From assembly GCF_007795095.1 (NCBI RefSeq), contig NZ_CP042218.1, positions 1,612,001 through 1,676,000 of the forward strand: a DNA stretch of 64,000 nt, read 5' to 3'. The DNA comes from Luteimonas granuli. GTDB taxonomy: Bacteria > Pseudomonadota > Gammaproteobacteria > Xanthomonadales > Xanthomonadaceae. Positions 1 to 11,559 of this stretch are shown here, piece after piece. Position 1 is the first letter of the stretch, and every line of letters begins with the position of its first letter. The notes beneath the pieces are model-generated. The model did not search any database. It was given only the letters and a program-made list of their open reading frames with translations, and had not been told where the DNA came from. A program made the position numbers and the translations under genes.

Positions 1-115
1 ACAGCTGCGGTGCGGTAACCATGAAGATGATGAGCAGGACCAGCATCACGTCGCAGAGCGGAATGATGTTGATCTCGGCCATCGGCCCTTCGCCGGAACC
101 TGAAGAAAAAGCCAT
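1..115 (-). CDS. exbD2: ExbD-type biopolymer transport protein (second copy), partial
   Basis: Only the first 38 residues are visible; the gene runs off the left edge. The start ATG is at 113-115 on the minus strand. The protein opens [20 protein letters not shown], followed by [16 protein letters not shown], the single transmembrane segment of ExbD/TolR proteins with the membrane-embedded Asp that carries protons. It lies 15 bp downstream of another exbD, so this is the tonB-exbB-exbD1-exbD2 layout known from xanthomonads. ExbD works with ExbB in the inner membrane to turn proton-motive force into TonB movement. Sure of the family; the partial length prevents further comparison. Confidence 0.9.
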   Translation of the reverse strand, partial: MAFSSGSGEGPMAEINIIPLCDVMLVLLIIFMVTAPQL

Positions 116-130
116 GGTACGAACTCCGGG

Positions 131-556
<426 letters not shown>

Positions 557-588
557 GTCGGTTCTCCCTAGGACCTGACCTTACCGAC

Positions 589-1335
589 TCAGCGCTTCTG
601 CTCGCCGACGCGCGAGCCGGTGGCGAAGAAGTCGTGCAGGTCGTGGGCGAAGGTGTCGAGCATGTTGTTCACGCCGCGGTTCAGGCGGACGAAGAAGTTG
701 TAGCCGAGCACCGCCGGGATCGCGACGCCGAGGCCGATCGCGGTCATGATCAGCGCCTCGCCCACCGGGCCGGCAACCGCGCCGATGTCCGCCTGGCCGC
801 TGGCACCGATGCGGATCAGCGCACGGTAGATGCCCCACACGGTACCGAGCAGGCCGACGAACGGCGCGGTCGAGCCGACGGTGGCGAGCACGGTCAGGCC
901 GGCCTCGAGCTTCAGCGACTCGCGGGTCACGCCCTGGCGCAGGGCGCGGTCGACGAACTCGGAGCGGTTGAGCGACTCAACCAGGCGCGAACCCTCGTGG
1001 CGCTGGTGGTGCGCGGCGGCCTGGGCGGCGTCGAGCGCGACCTTGGAGAAGGGCTCGCTGCGCGACTCCTCTTCCATGGCGCGGATCGCGTCCTGCGCGT
1101 TCTGGGTTTCCCAGAACGTGCTGATCACGCGGTCCGAGCTGCCGCGCAGGCGGGCGTGCTTGATGGCATTGAAGATGATCCAGTAGATCGACATGGCCGA
1201 CATGACCAGGAGGGTGATGAGCACCACCCAACCGACCGCGTCCATGTGTTGGACCATGTCCGCGAAGCCCATCTGCTGGAGCGCAGCGGCGTTGCTGCCT
1301 CCGGCGGCGGGGACGTTAGTGGTTTCCTGCAGCAT
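589..1335 (-). CDS. exbB: ExbB biopolymer transport protein (MotA/TolQ/ExbB family)
   Basis: 248 residues with three predicted membrane helices: about 34-57, and two C-terminal helices around the signature LATVGSTAPFVGLLGTVWGI (roughly residues 148-167) and the segment ending VAIPAVLGYNFF. The periplasmic N-terminus is short. ExbB forms the pentameric scaffold around ExbD in the TonB-ExbB-ExbD motor. TolQ is the main alternative, but the neighbours tonB and two exbD genes favour ExbB. The start ATG at 1335 lies 99 bp after the tonB stop. Confidence 0.95.
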   Translation of the reverse strand: MLQETTNVPAAGGSNAAALQQMGFADMVQHMDAVGWVVLITLLVMSAMSIYWIIFNAIKHARLRGSSDRVISTFWETQNAQDAIRAMEEESRSEPFSKVALDAAQAAAHHQRHEGSRLVESLNRSEFVDRALRQGVTRESLKLEAGLTVLATVGSTAPFVGLLGTVWGIYRALIRIGASGQADIGAVAGPVGEALIMTAIGLGVAIPAVLGYNFFVRLNRGVNNMLDTFAHDLHDFFATGSRVGEQKR

Positions 1336-1434
1336 GACGCTTACCTTCTAGATGTTGTGGTGTTGGAAAAAGGGTGGAGCGGGCACAGCGGGTGTTGCAT
1401 GGGGTGCGGTGGCGCGCCATGGCGCGCCGCCGTG

Positions 1435-2100
1435 TCAGAGGACGAAGTCGACCGGGACGCGGACGCGGCCGGCGACTGCGACGCCGTCGCGGATCTCCGG
1501 GTTGAAGCGCCAGCGGCGCGCGGCGTCGATGGCGGCGCGGTCGAGGTCGCGGTTGCGGCTCGAACGCTCGACGGACACATTGGTCACGTTGCCGTTCGGG
1601 TCGACGTCGATCACCAGGATCACCTGCCCGGTGATGCCCGCGCGCAGGGCTGCCGGCGGGTACTTCGGCGGGTTCATGCTGCGCGAGGACGGGTCGACGC
1701 TGGCGCCGATGTTGGGCGTCGGAGCCGGCGGGGCCGGGGGCGCCGGCGGCGGGGCCGGGGTGTCCATCGGCGAGGGCTCGTCGAAGACCACCGGCGGCTC
1801 TTCCGGCGGCGGCGGCAGCGGCGACGGCTGCGGCGGCACCAGCTCGCGGATCGGCTGGGGCTCCGGCGGCTTCGGCGGCGGCGGCGGCGGCGGCGGGGGT
1901 GGCGGCGGCGGTTCGATGATCACCACGCGGGTGACCTGCTCTTCCTCCTGTGCGGCGCCGGGCGGATTGACCGGGGCCAGCAGGAGCAGGACGGCGGCGG
2001 CGTGGAATGCCACCACCATGGTGAAACCGGCGATACGCGCCCAGTTGAGGCCCTCGTCCTGGTCATTGTTCCGGTCAAGGGTCGTGGCGTGCTGCGTCAT
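1435..2100 (-). CDS. tonB: Energy transducer TonB
   Basis: 221 residues. One N-terminal membrane anchor (about residues 22-43) is followed by a very proline-rich periplasmic linker that includes a run of about 14 consecutive prolines near residues 64-77, and then a C-terminal TonB domain (about 145-221) with the family pattern YPPAALRAGITGQVILVIDV and RRWRFNPE. It spans the periplasm and contacts TonB boxes of outer-membrane receptors. First gene of the tonB-exbB-exbD1-exbD2 run. The polyproline run implies dependence on elongation factor P (general knowledge, not shown here). Confidence 0.95.
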   Translation of the reverse strand: MTQHATTLDRNNDQDEGLNWARIAGFTMVVAFHAAAVLLLLAPVNPPGAAQEEEQVTRVVIIEPPPPPPPPPPPPPKPPEPQPIRELVPPQPSPLPPPPEEPPVVFDEPSPMDTPAPPPAPPAPPAPTPNIGASVDPSSRSMNPPKYPPAALRAGITGQVILVIDVDPNGNVTNVSVERSSRNRDLDRAAIDAARRWRFNPEIRDGVAVAGRVRVPVDFVL

Positions 2101-2184
2101 GCGGGGAACTCGATTCTGGCTGGGCGATGAGCGCCCCGAACGGTGTCAGGACCCGCGCCCTTGTTCTGCGCGGGAATTTCCAAG

Positions 2185-2190
2185 CTTATA
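2185..2190 (-). promoter_or_regulatory. Possible -10 element upstream of tonB
   Basis: TATAAG on the minus strand in an AT-richer island, about 85 bp upstream of the tonB ATG. I see no convincing -35 hexamer 16-18 bp upstream and no recognisable Fur box. Weak call based on position and local composition only. Confidence 0.3.
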
Positions 2191-2242
2191 CCAATCAATG
2201 CACGGAGTACCACCGCGCCTGGCATGCGATTTCCGGGACGTG

Positions 2243-3439
2243 TCAACGCGCGAGAAGCTTGCGCGCTTCCTCCGGATTCGGCAGGCCCTTGTCGAGCGCC
2301 TGCTGCGCCGCGGCCTTGGATTCCGCGGTGCGGCCTTCGTTGGCCAGCACCTTGGCGAGGTTGAGGTAGGTGCCGCCGTCGTCGTCGAGCGGGGCCGCCT
2401 TGCGGTACGCCTCGATCGCCTTCTCGTACTGGTCGGAGAAGTAGTAGGCCTGTGCCAGAGAGCTGTAGGTGGTGTAGTCGCCCTTGAGGACACCCTTCGC
2501 CAGACCCTCGTTGATCACCTCGATGGCGGCGCGCTCGCCGTTGTCGGTGTTGAGGTGCAGCGCGGAGAGGTTGCGGTAGTCGCGCTCGTCGCTGAGCTGG
2601 CCGGCCTGGCGCAGTCGCTCGTAGACGGCGATCGCCTTCGGATAGTCGTCCGTCTGCAGATAGACGCTGGCGAGGTTGAGCTGGGCGCGCTTGTCGTCGG
2701 GCGTCCGCGATGCGATCTGCTCTGCGAGGGCCGTGGCTTCGCCGGCGCGCCCGCTTTCGGCGTAGGACGCCATCAGCAGCTGCGTCCAGTCCGCGCGCGC
2801 GTCGGGATTGCCCTTGATCACTGGCTCCAGCGCGGCGATGGCCTCGTCGTAGCGCTCCAGGCGGTACAGGGCGTTGCCGCGCAGCACCTGGATCTCCGGC
2901 TTGTCGGATTTCGTCTCCGCCAGCATCCTGTCGAGCATGGCCAGCGCGCCGGTGTAGTCGTCCTCCTGCATCTGGATCTGCGCCAGCGCGAGCATGGAAC
3001 CGTAGTGCTCGTTGTTGGCGAGCCCGTCCAGTTCGATGGTCTGCCGCAGGTAGTCCTTCGCGCGCTCGTTGTCGACGTCGAGCAGGAGGTCGGCGAGCAG
3101 GCGCAGGGTGATCGCGCGTTCGTAGGCGTTGGCCTTGTCATTGCCGAGGATCTCCGCCGCCGCTGCCTCGGCGGCGGCGAGGTCGCCTGCCTGGTGGGCC
3201 TCGGAGACCTTGTTGATGCGCGGCCCGATGCGCGAGCTGGCGCGCAGCCCCGGATCCTTGCGCGCGGCCGCCGGATATTCCTCGGCACTTGCGCCCTTCT
3301 TCGCGGCCTCCTGTGCGGCCTGTCGCGCGGCACGGCGTTCGCCGGAGGACTGGGCGAAGGCGTCGCCGGCGGTGCCGAGAAGGAGCACGGCGGCGATCGT
3401 GGCGGCCACGACATTGCGGGGAGTCTGGTAGGTGGACAT
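2243..3439 (-). CDS. Secreted tetratricopeptide-repeat protein
   Basis: 398 residues from the ATG at 3439; an in-frame codon eight residues upstream is possible but would spoil the signal peptide. The N-terminus has a Sec signal ending about AGDAFAQS. The rest is helical repeat sequence with recurrent TPR patterns (for example ALYRLERYDEAIAALEPVIK and LAQAYYFSDQYEKAIEAYRK), so a periplasmic scaffold of roughly 8-10 TPRs. It sits upstream of tonB on the same strand with a 142-bp gap, so it may be co-transcribed or merely adjacent. No enzymatic motif seen; a link to TonB-dependent transport is only positional. Confidence 0.8.
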   Translation of the reverse strand: MSTYQTPRNVVAATIAAVLLLGTAGDAFAQSSGERRAARQAAQEAAKKGASAEEYPAAARKDPGLRASSRIGPRINKVSEAHQAGDLAAAEAAAAEILGNDKANAYERAITLRLLADLLLDVDNERAKDYLRQTIELDGLANNEHYGSMLALAQIQMQEDDYTGALAMLDRMLAETKSDKPEIQVLRGNALYRLERYDEAIAALEPVIKGNPDARADWTQLLMASYAESGRAGEATALAEQIASRTPDDKRAQLNLASVYLQTDDYPKAIAVYERLRQAGQLSDERDYRNLSALHLNTDNGERAAIEVINEGLAKGVLKGDYTTYSSLAQAYYFSDQYEKAIEAYRKAAPLDDDGGTYLNLAKVLANEGRTAESKAAAQQALDKGLPNPEEARKLLAR

Positions 3440-3560
3440 GCGGACCTCGGGAAGCGTTGGCACGTATGGCGACGGACGCCGGCCCGTGCGCAGGGATTTG
3501 CCAAAACTAACAGAATCGGGGCTACCCGCGCGACCGCACTAATGGCCGATGACAAATGGT

Positions 3561-4376
3561 TCAGCCGCAGGCTGGACGGCGCCCCGCCCCGCGTGCCTGC
3601 TCCCAGATCGGCATCAGGGAGGTGGCCCGCGCCTGCAGTTCGCCGATCCGGGCCCTGGGGTCGGGATGGGTGGAAAGCCACTGCGGCGGCCGGCTGCCGC
3701 CGCTTGCCGCGATCATGTTCTGCCACAGGTCGACCGCCTGGCGCGGATCGAAGCCCGCCTGGGCCATCAGCCGCTGGCCGACGATGTCGGCCTCGGACTC
3801 CTGCTCGCGGGAGTTGGGCAGCAGGAAGAGACCCTGCGCCGCGGCGCCGCTGATCTGGGTGGCGGTCTGGCTGGCGCCCTCGCCGTAGCGCGAACCGACC
3901 AGCGCTCCGACCAGGCCCACGCCCGCCTGCGCGCCCAGCTGCCGGGTGATCCGCTCGTCGTGGTGGTGGGCGATCACGTGCCCGATCTCGTGCGCGACCA
4001 CGGCGGCCAGCTGGTCCTGGTTGCGGGCCGTGGTGAAGATCCCGGTGTATACGCCGACCTTCCCGCCGGGCAGCGCGAAGGCGTTCGGGTTGTCGTCGAC
4101 GAACACCGCCGATTCCCAGGCGATCTGGCGTTGCGCCGGCGGCAGCTGCGCGACGATCGCGTCGACCACGCAGCCGACGTAACGCTTCTGGCCGGCGTCG
4201 CCGGTCTGCCGCTTCGTCGTCTTCTGCTCGGTGAAGGCCTGGGCGCCGAGCCGGTCCAACTCCGCCTGCGACACCGCGCCGATGTACTGGGTGCGGCCGG
4301 TGGGCGAGGTGGTTGTGGCGCAGGCGACGGCCAGCAGGGCGGCGGCCAGCGCCGTGGCGAACGGCGGGATCCTCAT
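3561..4376 (-). CDS. M48-family zinc metalloprotease lipoprotein (LoiP/YggG-like)
   Basis: 271 residues. A lipoprotein signal with lipidation Cys at about residue 19 (ALLAVAC) is followed by a peptidase M48 domain. The zinc-binding HExxH is HEIGH at residues 129-133, and the third ligand is in the downstream ExEAD motif around residues 193-197. This matches small periplasmic M48 proteases such as LoiP, which act in envelope quality control. It lacks the TPR tail of BepA-type proteins. It is transcribed leftward, upstream of the TPR gene with a 121-bp gap. Confidence 0.88.
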   Translation of the reverse strand: MRIPPFATALAAALLAVACATTTSPTGRTQYIGAVSQAELDRLGAQAFTEQKTTKRQTGDAGQKRYVGCVVDAIVAQLPPAQRQIAWESAVFVDDNPNAFALPGGKVGVYTGIFTTARNQDQLAAVVAHEIGHVIAHHHDERITRQLGAQAGVGLVGALVGSRYGEGASQTATQISGAAAQGLFLLPNSREQESEADIVGQRLMAQAGFDPRQAVDLWQNMIAASGGSRPPQWLSTHPDPRARIGELQARATSLMPIWEQARGAGRRPACG

Positions 4377-4516
4377 CGGTGCGTCCTCCTCAGCTGCGAT
4401 TCTTGTATCGGCATCCGCCTGAAGGCGGCGTCAACCGGTCAGGGGCATGCCTCCCCCGGGGGGCCGGGCGAAACGCCTGGCCCGCCCGGACGCCGCGCCG
4501 CAGGGACCCGGCGCCC

Positions 4517-6970
<2,454 letters not shown>

Positions 6971-7194
6971 CTAGAGGTTCTGGCCGTTTGGATCGCCCCG
7001 GCAACGGCCGGCGCGGCTGCGCCGGCGCACGACACATTACTTATAGGGGCTTGAGGCGCGATTATAGCATTCCGGGGCGCGTGGCAGGGCCTGGGGCCGC
7101 GTCGGGACGCCGCGGGGCGGACGCTCCGATGGAGTCGCTCCCGCACAATTCGGCACACTTCGGCGCTTTCCAGCGCTCCCGCGCCCCTGGTGCA

Positions 7195-7530
7195 CTGCCG
7201 CGCGGAGAAGCTCCTCGTTGGAGCCCGCGCAGCCCATCCCGCGTACGGGGGGTGTGCTCCCCCGACCGTCTCCGCGTCCTGCTACCACGGCCGGCCGCCG
7301 GCCATCCATGGCCGGCTGTCCGCAACCCCCTGTACGCGGGACGGGCTCCGACGTTCTTCGGCTTCGGGAGGAAGCGAAAGAAGGGCGAGGGCAAGAGCGG
7401 TCGCGCCCAGGGCCGCTCCTGGCCCGTCAAGACCCCGACCGCTTCGACGTCGACGAGTTGGTTGCCTGCGTGCGGGCCGGCCTTCCATTCGCTGATCTTC
7501 TCCCCCGACCGCGACCAGAAGTGGGGACGG
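7195..7530 (-). repeat. Dispersed structured repeat, copy A
   Basis: Read on the minus strand this aligns by eye with 25017-25440. Shared blocks include TCTGGTCGCGGTC, GACGTCGAAGCGG, CTCCCGAAGCCG, CAGCCGGCCATGGATGGC and GCAGGACGCGGAGACGG. Inverted arms at 7231-7253 and about 7325-7346 bracket a core with the palindrome CCGGCCATCCATGGCCGG. The arms differ from a perfect inverted repeat by about one substitution and one indel. No transposase is nearby. Confidence 0.75.
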
Positions 7531-7588
7531 TTGCGGCAACCCGATGCAACGGCCGAGCGGCAGCCACGCAGGGGACACTGGACGCTAT

Positions 7589-7604
7589 AGTTCCACGTGA
7601 AACC
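7589..7604. promoter_or_regulatory. parS-like centromere site 1 (imperfect)
   Basis: AGTTCCACGTGAAACC: the CACGTG core with one GTTCC arm and one GAAAC arm. It matches the ParB-binding parS pattern TGTTYCACGTGRAACA at most positions and lies in the recF-gyrB gap. It is the weakest of four such sites within 1.3 kb. Confidence 0.7.
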
Positions 7605-7694
7605 ATTCACCAGTCCCGGGAGCTGCGGTCTCAGCCCCTTCCCGGTCCAGCGTTCCGGAAAGGGCGCTGATGCTCCCCGGCCTGTCTGCCAGCT

Positions 7695-8780
7695 TCATTC
7701 ACGCCGGCTGACGCGACCCTGTTCCACGTGGAACACCACGGCCGTGGCCGTGCTTCTGACTGTTTCCGGCTCGTCTGTCCCCGTGATGAACACCTGTGCC
7801 GGCGTGGCATCGAGGTAGTCCAGGACGCGCTGGCGGTGCGCGGCATCCAGCTCGGAAGCCAGGTCGTCAAGAGCGATGACCGGCCAATCTCCACGCTCGT
7901 CGGCACAATCCGCGGCCTGGGCGAACAGGCACGAAAGCGCAGCCAGCTTGGCCTGCCCCCGCGACAAGGCTTCGCCACGCTCCTTCTCCGACAGCACCAG
8001 CTTCCAGTCGGCGCGATGCGGACCGACCGTGGTATGCCCCAGCATCCTGTCCCGGTCCCCCGCCACGGCCAAGGCGTCGGCCAGGGACAGGTCGGAGCGC
8101 CGCCATCCCGGGTCGAACTCGAGTGACATCCGGCCCAGCAGGGGCGCCAATGCCCCGGCCACGGGCGTGAGCCGCTCCTGCAGCCGATCCAGGTAGAGGG
8201 CGCGACGACGAGTCAGCTCCTCGCCGGCTGTCGCCAGCTCACGGTCCCAGGCCGCGATCTGTCCTGCCCCAGCCCCAGACTTCAGCAGAGCATTGCGCTG
8301 CTTCAAAGCTCGGGAATACCGGCGCCAGACCGGAAGGAAGTCCTGTTCCACGTGGAACAATCCCCAGTCCACGAAACGCCGCCGGGGCTCTCCGCCTCCC
8401 GACACCAGGGCGTGGCTTCCCGGCTCGAAGGTCACCACCATGAACGCTGCACAGAGCTCGCCAAGATGCGCCACCGGCGTGCCGTCGATACGCGCTTCCC
8501 AGTGATTTCCGGCATGCCGCAATCCGGCGCGGTGCTCGCCCCGGCCCCCTTCGAGCTCCCATTCGGCGAAGACGTTCACGGCATCCTGTCCGGTCCGCAC
8601 CAGTCCGTCCCGGACCCGGCCACGGAAACTGCGTCCATAGGCCAGCAGATGCAGGCCTTCCAGGATGCTGGTTTTCCCCGCGCCGTTCGGTCCAACGAGC
8701 AGGTTCAGGCCCGGCCCGGGATGCAGCTCGACCTCGGCAAGGTTGCGCAGGTCGCGCAGGACGAGTCGGGTCAGGCGCAC
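7695..8780 (-). CDS. recF: DNA replication and repair protein RecF
   Basis: 361 residues with a GTG start at 8780. Walker A is GPNGAGKTS (about residues 30-38). The ABC signature region is LSRGQAKLAALSCLFAQA, and Walker B is VIALDDLASELD. RecF is an SMC-like ATPase that with RecO and RecR loads RecA at gaps. It lies between dnaN and gyrB, the classical order, with a terminator-like hairpin and a parS-like site separating it from dnaN. Two parS-like 16-mers are embedded in the coding sequence, and both encode FHVEQ (around residues 141-146 and 349-354). Confidence 0.97.
   Translation of the reverse strand: MRLTRLVLRDLRNLAEVELHPGPGLNLLVGPNGAGKTSILEGLHLLAYGRSFRGRVRDGLVRTGQDAVNVFAEWELEGGRGEHRAGLRHAGNHWEARIDGTPVAHLGELCAAFMVVTFEPGSHALVSGGGEPRRRFVDWGLFHVEQDFLPVWRRYSRALKQRNALLKSGAGAGQIAAWDRELATAGEELTRRRALYLDRLQERLTPVAGALAPLLGRMSLEFDPGWRRSDLSLADALAVAGDRDRMLGHTTVGPHRADWKLVLSEKERGEALSRGQAKLAALSCLFAQAADCADERGDWPVIALDDLASELDAAHRQRVLDYLDATPAQVFITGTDEPETVRSTATAVVFHVEQGRVSRRE
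7720..7735. promoter_or_regulatory. parS-like site 2, inside the 3' end of recF
   Basis: TGTTCCACGTGGAACA, a perfect 16-bp palindrome and the form of parS used by pseudomonads (from memory of the family). It encodes part of VVFHVEQG near the RecF C-terminus. Confidence 0.88.
8344..8359. promoter_or_regulatory. parS-like site 3, inside recF
   Basis: TGTTCCACGTGGAACA, identical to site 2. It encodes part of GLFHVEQD in the middle of RecF. Two identical perfect palindromes within one gene argue against chance. Confidence 0.88.
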
Positions 8781-8801
8781 GGTACGTCGCTCGGAAAAGC
8801 A

Positions 8802-8827
8802 GAACGCCCGGGCGATGCCGGGCGTTC
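8802..8827 (-). terminator. Hairpin downstream of dnaN
   Basis: Ten-bp perfect stem GAACGCCCGG / CCGGGCGTTC with a six-base loop, between the dnaN stop (8854) and the recF start (8780). No strong T-run follows. It may attenuate dnaN-recF read-through. It ends two bases from parS-like site 4. Confidence 0.55.
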
Positions 8828-8828
8828 G

Positions 8829-8844
8829 TGTTCCACGTGGAACC
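8829..8844. promoter_or_regulatory. parS-like site 4, dnaN-recF junction
   Basis: TGTTCCACGTGGAACC, one base from the perfect palindrome, 9 bp past the dnaN stop and directly beside the hairpin at 8802-8827. Confidence 0.86.
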
Positions 8845-8853
8845 CCGCGGACC

Positions 8854-9955
8854 TCACAGCCTCAGCGGCATCACGACATGGCGGGATCGTTCGTTGGCCG
8901 CCTCGCGCACCAGCGCCGAGGAGTTCGCGTCCCGCAGCGCCAGCACCACGGAGTCGTCGCGCAGCGCGCCCAGCGCATCGAGCAGGTAGTTCACATTGAA
9001 ACCCACCGCCAGGCCGTCAACGGACGTATCCGCCTCGACCTCTTCCTGCGCCTCTTCCTGCTCCGGGTTGTGGGCGCTGATCTTCAGCTGGCCCGGCGAC
9101 ACCTCGATGCGCACGCCCCGGTACTTCTCGTTGGAAAGGATCGCCGCGCGCTGGAGCGCCGCACGCAGCACTTCGCGATCGATCCTGACCTCGCGATCCG
9201 CGCCGATCGGAATCACGGCCTCGTAGTCGGGGAAGCGACCGTCGATGAGCTTGCTGGTGAAGGTCACATCGTCGCGGCTCACGCGGATGTGGTTGCGGCC
9301 CATTTCCAGCTCGAGCACCCGGTCGCCGCCCTCGAGCAGGCGCTGCAGCTCGGTCACGCCCTTGCGCGGCACGATGATCTGGCGCTTGGAGCGGGCCTCG
9401 CCGTCGAGTGCGGCTTCCACACAGCGCCAGGCGGTGTCCATCGGTCGCCACGCAGCGCAGGCGGCCGTCCCCCAGGTCGAACAGCAGGCCGTTGAGGTAG
9501 TAGCGCACGTCCTGCTGGGCCATGGCGAACGCGGTGCGTTCGATCAGCTCCTTCAGCGCGGCTTCCGGCACCTCGACCCGTTCGGTCGCCTCGACCTCGT
9601 CGATCGAGGGGAAATCGTTGGCGGGCAGGCTGGCCAGGGTGAACCGGCTGCGCCCGGCCTGCACGGTGATCCGGTCGCCGGACTGGCTGACCGTGACCCT
9701 GCTGCCGTCGGGCAGGGCCCGGACGATGTCGAACAGCTTCCGCGCCGGGATCGTGACTTCGCCGTCCTGGGACTCGTCGACGGCGCAGCGCGCGACCATC
9801 TCGACCTCCAGGTCCGTGCCCGTCAGCGACAGCTGGCCGTCCTTCACCAGCGCCAGCAGGTTCGCCAGCACCGGCAGCGTCTGCCGGCGTTCGACCACGT
9901 TGACGACCTGCGCCAACGGCTTGAGGAAGGCTTCTCGCTGCAGACTGAAACGCAT
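8854..9955 (-). CDS. dnaN: DNA polymerase III beta clamp, with a one-base frameshift
   Basis: The frame starting at 9955 encodes MRFSLQREAFLKPLAQVVNV through CVATDGHRLALC. The rest of the clamp, from EAALDGEARSKRQIIVPRKG to the C-terminal VVMPLRL, is in another frame. Removing one C from the CC at 9417-9418 (minus-strand TGTGGAAGCC becoming TGTGAAGCC) joins the halves as LALCEAALDG and gives exactly 366 residues, the E. coli length. All three clamp folds are then present. Because dnaN is essential, a sequencing or assembly error is the likeliest cause; a real lesion or recoding site is less likely. It lies downstream of dnaA across the putative origin. Confidence 0.9.
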
Positions 9956-10119
9956 GCCGGTGATGTCCCCTTTGCCCTGCTCTTTAATGGGATAAATACA
10001 GAAGCTGGTGGAGGTGGTGTCCGCGAAACCGGTTGAAAACTCACCTAACCAACTGATTTATAACGTTTTATCTCGCCGACAACTCCGTGGACAGGACCGT
10101 CCGGTGCTGTGGGACAAGC

Positions 10120-10128
10120 TGTGGACAA
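10120..10128 (-). promoter_or_regulatory. DnaA box
   Basis: TTGTCCACA on the minus strand, one mismatch to TTATCCACA. Confidence 0.65.
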
Positions 10129-10155
10129 GTTCCGTGCCCTTTTCTGGCGGGGCAG

Positions 10156-10164
10156 TTGTCCACA
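10156..10164 (+). promoter_or_regulatory. DnaA box
   Basis: TTGTCCACA on the plus strand, facing the box at 10120-10128. Confidence 0.65.
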
Positions 10165-10209
10165 GCTTCTCCCCGACCCGTCCACCGCTTTCGCCGTCGC
10201 CGGACGGAC

Positions 10210-11559
10210 TCACTCGCTCAGCTTGCGGATCAGCTTGTCCCAGTCCTCGCGGAGCTTGCCGTCGGTCTGCGTCAGCGTGCGGATCTGGCGGCAGGCGTGC
10301 AGGACCGTGGTGTGGTCCCGCCCGGCGAAGGCGTCGCCGATCTCGGGCAGGCTGTGCTCGGTGAGCTCCTTGGCCAGCGCCATCGCCACCTGGCGGGGGC
10401 GGGCCAGCGAGCGCGTCCGCTTCTTGCCCAGCAGGTCCTTGATCTGGAGACCGTAGTAGTCTGCCACGGTCTTCTGGATGTTTGCGATGCTGATGGCCGC
10501 CTGCTGCGCACGCAGCAGGTCGCGCAGTGTTTCCTGCGCGAACTCGGGCGTGATCGCGCGCCCCGTGAAGTTGGCCTGGGCCGACAGCGTGTTCAGCGCG
10601 CCCTCGAGGTCGCGCACGTTCGAGGGCATTTTCTTGGCGAGCAGGAAGGCCACGTCCTCGGGCACGTGGGTACCGCGCTCGCGCGCCTTGGCCAGCACGA
10701 TCGCGGCGCGGGTCTCGAAGTCCGGCGGGTCGATCGCCACCGGCAGGCCCCAGGCCAGGCGCGACTTCAGCCGCGGCTCCAGGCCGTCCACTTCGCGGGG
10801 GAAGCGGTCGCAGGTCATGATGATCTGCTGTCGGCCCTCGAACAGCGCGTTGAAGGTGTGGAAGAACTCCTCCTGGGTGCGGTCCTTGCCGGCGAAGAAC
10901 TGGATGTCGTCGATCAGCAGCGCGTCGAGCTGCTGGAACTGGCGCTTGAACTGGTCCGACGTGCGCTCCTGCAGCGAGCGGAAGAACGCGCTGTAGAAGT
11001 CGTTGGAACGCATGTACAGCACCCGCGCGCCGGGGTTGTTGCGGCGCATTTCGTTGCCGGCGGCGAACATCAGGTGGGTCTTGCCCAGGCCGGTTCCTCC
11101 GTACAGCAGCAGCGGGTTGTGGGCGCGGTCGCCGGGCTTCTGCGCCGCCTGCCAGGCAGCGGCGCGGCCGAGCTGGTTGCTGCGGCCCTCGACGAAGTTG
11201 TCGAAGGTGTAGTGGCTGTCGAGGTTGCCGTGGAACGCGGCGGCACCCGCCGCCGCCGCGGCCTGGGTGGCGGCCGCGGTCGCCGGGGTCCGCACGGGCT
11301 CGGCGGCCCGGGGCAGGGATCCGATCTCCAGCGACACCTGTCCGCCACCGCCGAAATGCCCCAGCAGCTCGCGGATCCGCGGCATGTAGCGCTCGTGCAC
11401 CGCGTCGCGCACGAAGGCGTTGGGCGCGTACAGCACGGTGGTGTCGTCGCGCCTCTCGGCCTGCAGTGGCCGCAGCCAGGTGTGTACGTCCTCGGCCGGG
11501 AATTCGGTCTCCAGGCGTTCGAGGCAGCGGGGCCAGGCATCCATGATTGCGTTCGACAT
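10210..11559 (-). CDS. dnaA: Chromosomal replication initiator DnaA
   Basis: 449 residues from ATG 11559 ([12 protein letters not shown]). Homologues as I recall them begin at MDAW, which would be ATG 11544. The frame is open further upstream, but that part is low-complexity. Domain I ends near residue 80. The AAA+ domain has Walker [11 protein letters not shown] and Walker [11 protein letters not shown]-terminal domain IV has the DnaA-box-binding signature [16 protein letters not shown]. It initiates replication at oriC and regulates its own transcription. Divergent from rpmH. Confidence 0.97.
   Translation of the reverse strand: MSNAIMDAWPRCLERLETEFPAEDVHTWLRPLQAERRDDTTVLYAPNAFVRDAVHERYMPRIRELLGHFGGGGQVSLEIGSLPRAAEPVRTPATAAATQAAAAAGAAAFHGNLDSHYTFDNFVEGRSNQLGRAAAWQAAQKPGDRAHNPLLLYGGTGLGKTHLMFAAGNEMRRNNPGARVLYMRSNDFYSAFFRSLQERTSDQFKRQFQQLDALLIDDIQFFAGKDRTQEEFFHTFNALFEGRQQIIMTCDRFPREVDGLEPRLKSRLAWGLPVAIDPPDFETRAAIVLAKARERGTHVPEDVAFLLAKKMPSNVRDLEGALNTLSAQANFTGRAITPEFAQETLRDLLRAQQAAISIANIQKTVADYYGLQIKDLLGKKRTRSLARPRQVAMALAKELTEHSLPEIGDAFAGRDHTTVLHACRQIRTLTQTDGKLREDWDKLIRKLSE

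Larger units (their letters stand above)
6971..7694. other. Long recF-gyrB intergenic region holding a repeat copy and a parS-like site
   Basis: 724 bp without a credible gene. Several open frames cross it, but they overlap one another, lack clear ribosome-binding sites and have no recognisable domain. About 7195-7530 is a copy of the dispersed repeat also found near 25 kb and 56 kb. A parS-like sequence lies at 7589-7604. The remaining bases next to gyrB (6971-7190) show nothing I can name; the gyrB promoter should be there. Confidence 0.7.
9956..10209. other. oriC: Candidate replication origin (oriC) in the dnaA-dnaN gap
   Basis: 254 bp between dnaA and dnaN. DnaA-box-like 9-mers: TTGTCCACA on the plus strand at 10156-10164, the same word on the minus strand at 10120-10128, and a weaker CTGTCCACG on the minus strand at 10086-10094. 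An AT-rich stretch at about 10054-10072 (GATTTATAACGTTTTATCTC) lies beside them and could be the unwinding element. As far as I recall, the origin of Xanthomonas lies in this gap. The opposite candidate, the dnaA-rpmH gap, shows no clear box. Confidence 0.7.

Noticed and set aside
1861-1915. GGC-repeat tract as a microsatellite or structural element
   Set aside because: It is the codon run for the TonB polyproline linker, normal for TonB.
7195-7530. Small protein genes inside the repeats
   Set aside because: Frames across the repeats give Arg/Pro-rich products on both strands with no ribosome-binding site; sequence is conserved at the DNA level, including silent positions, rather than as protein.
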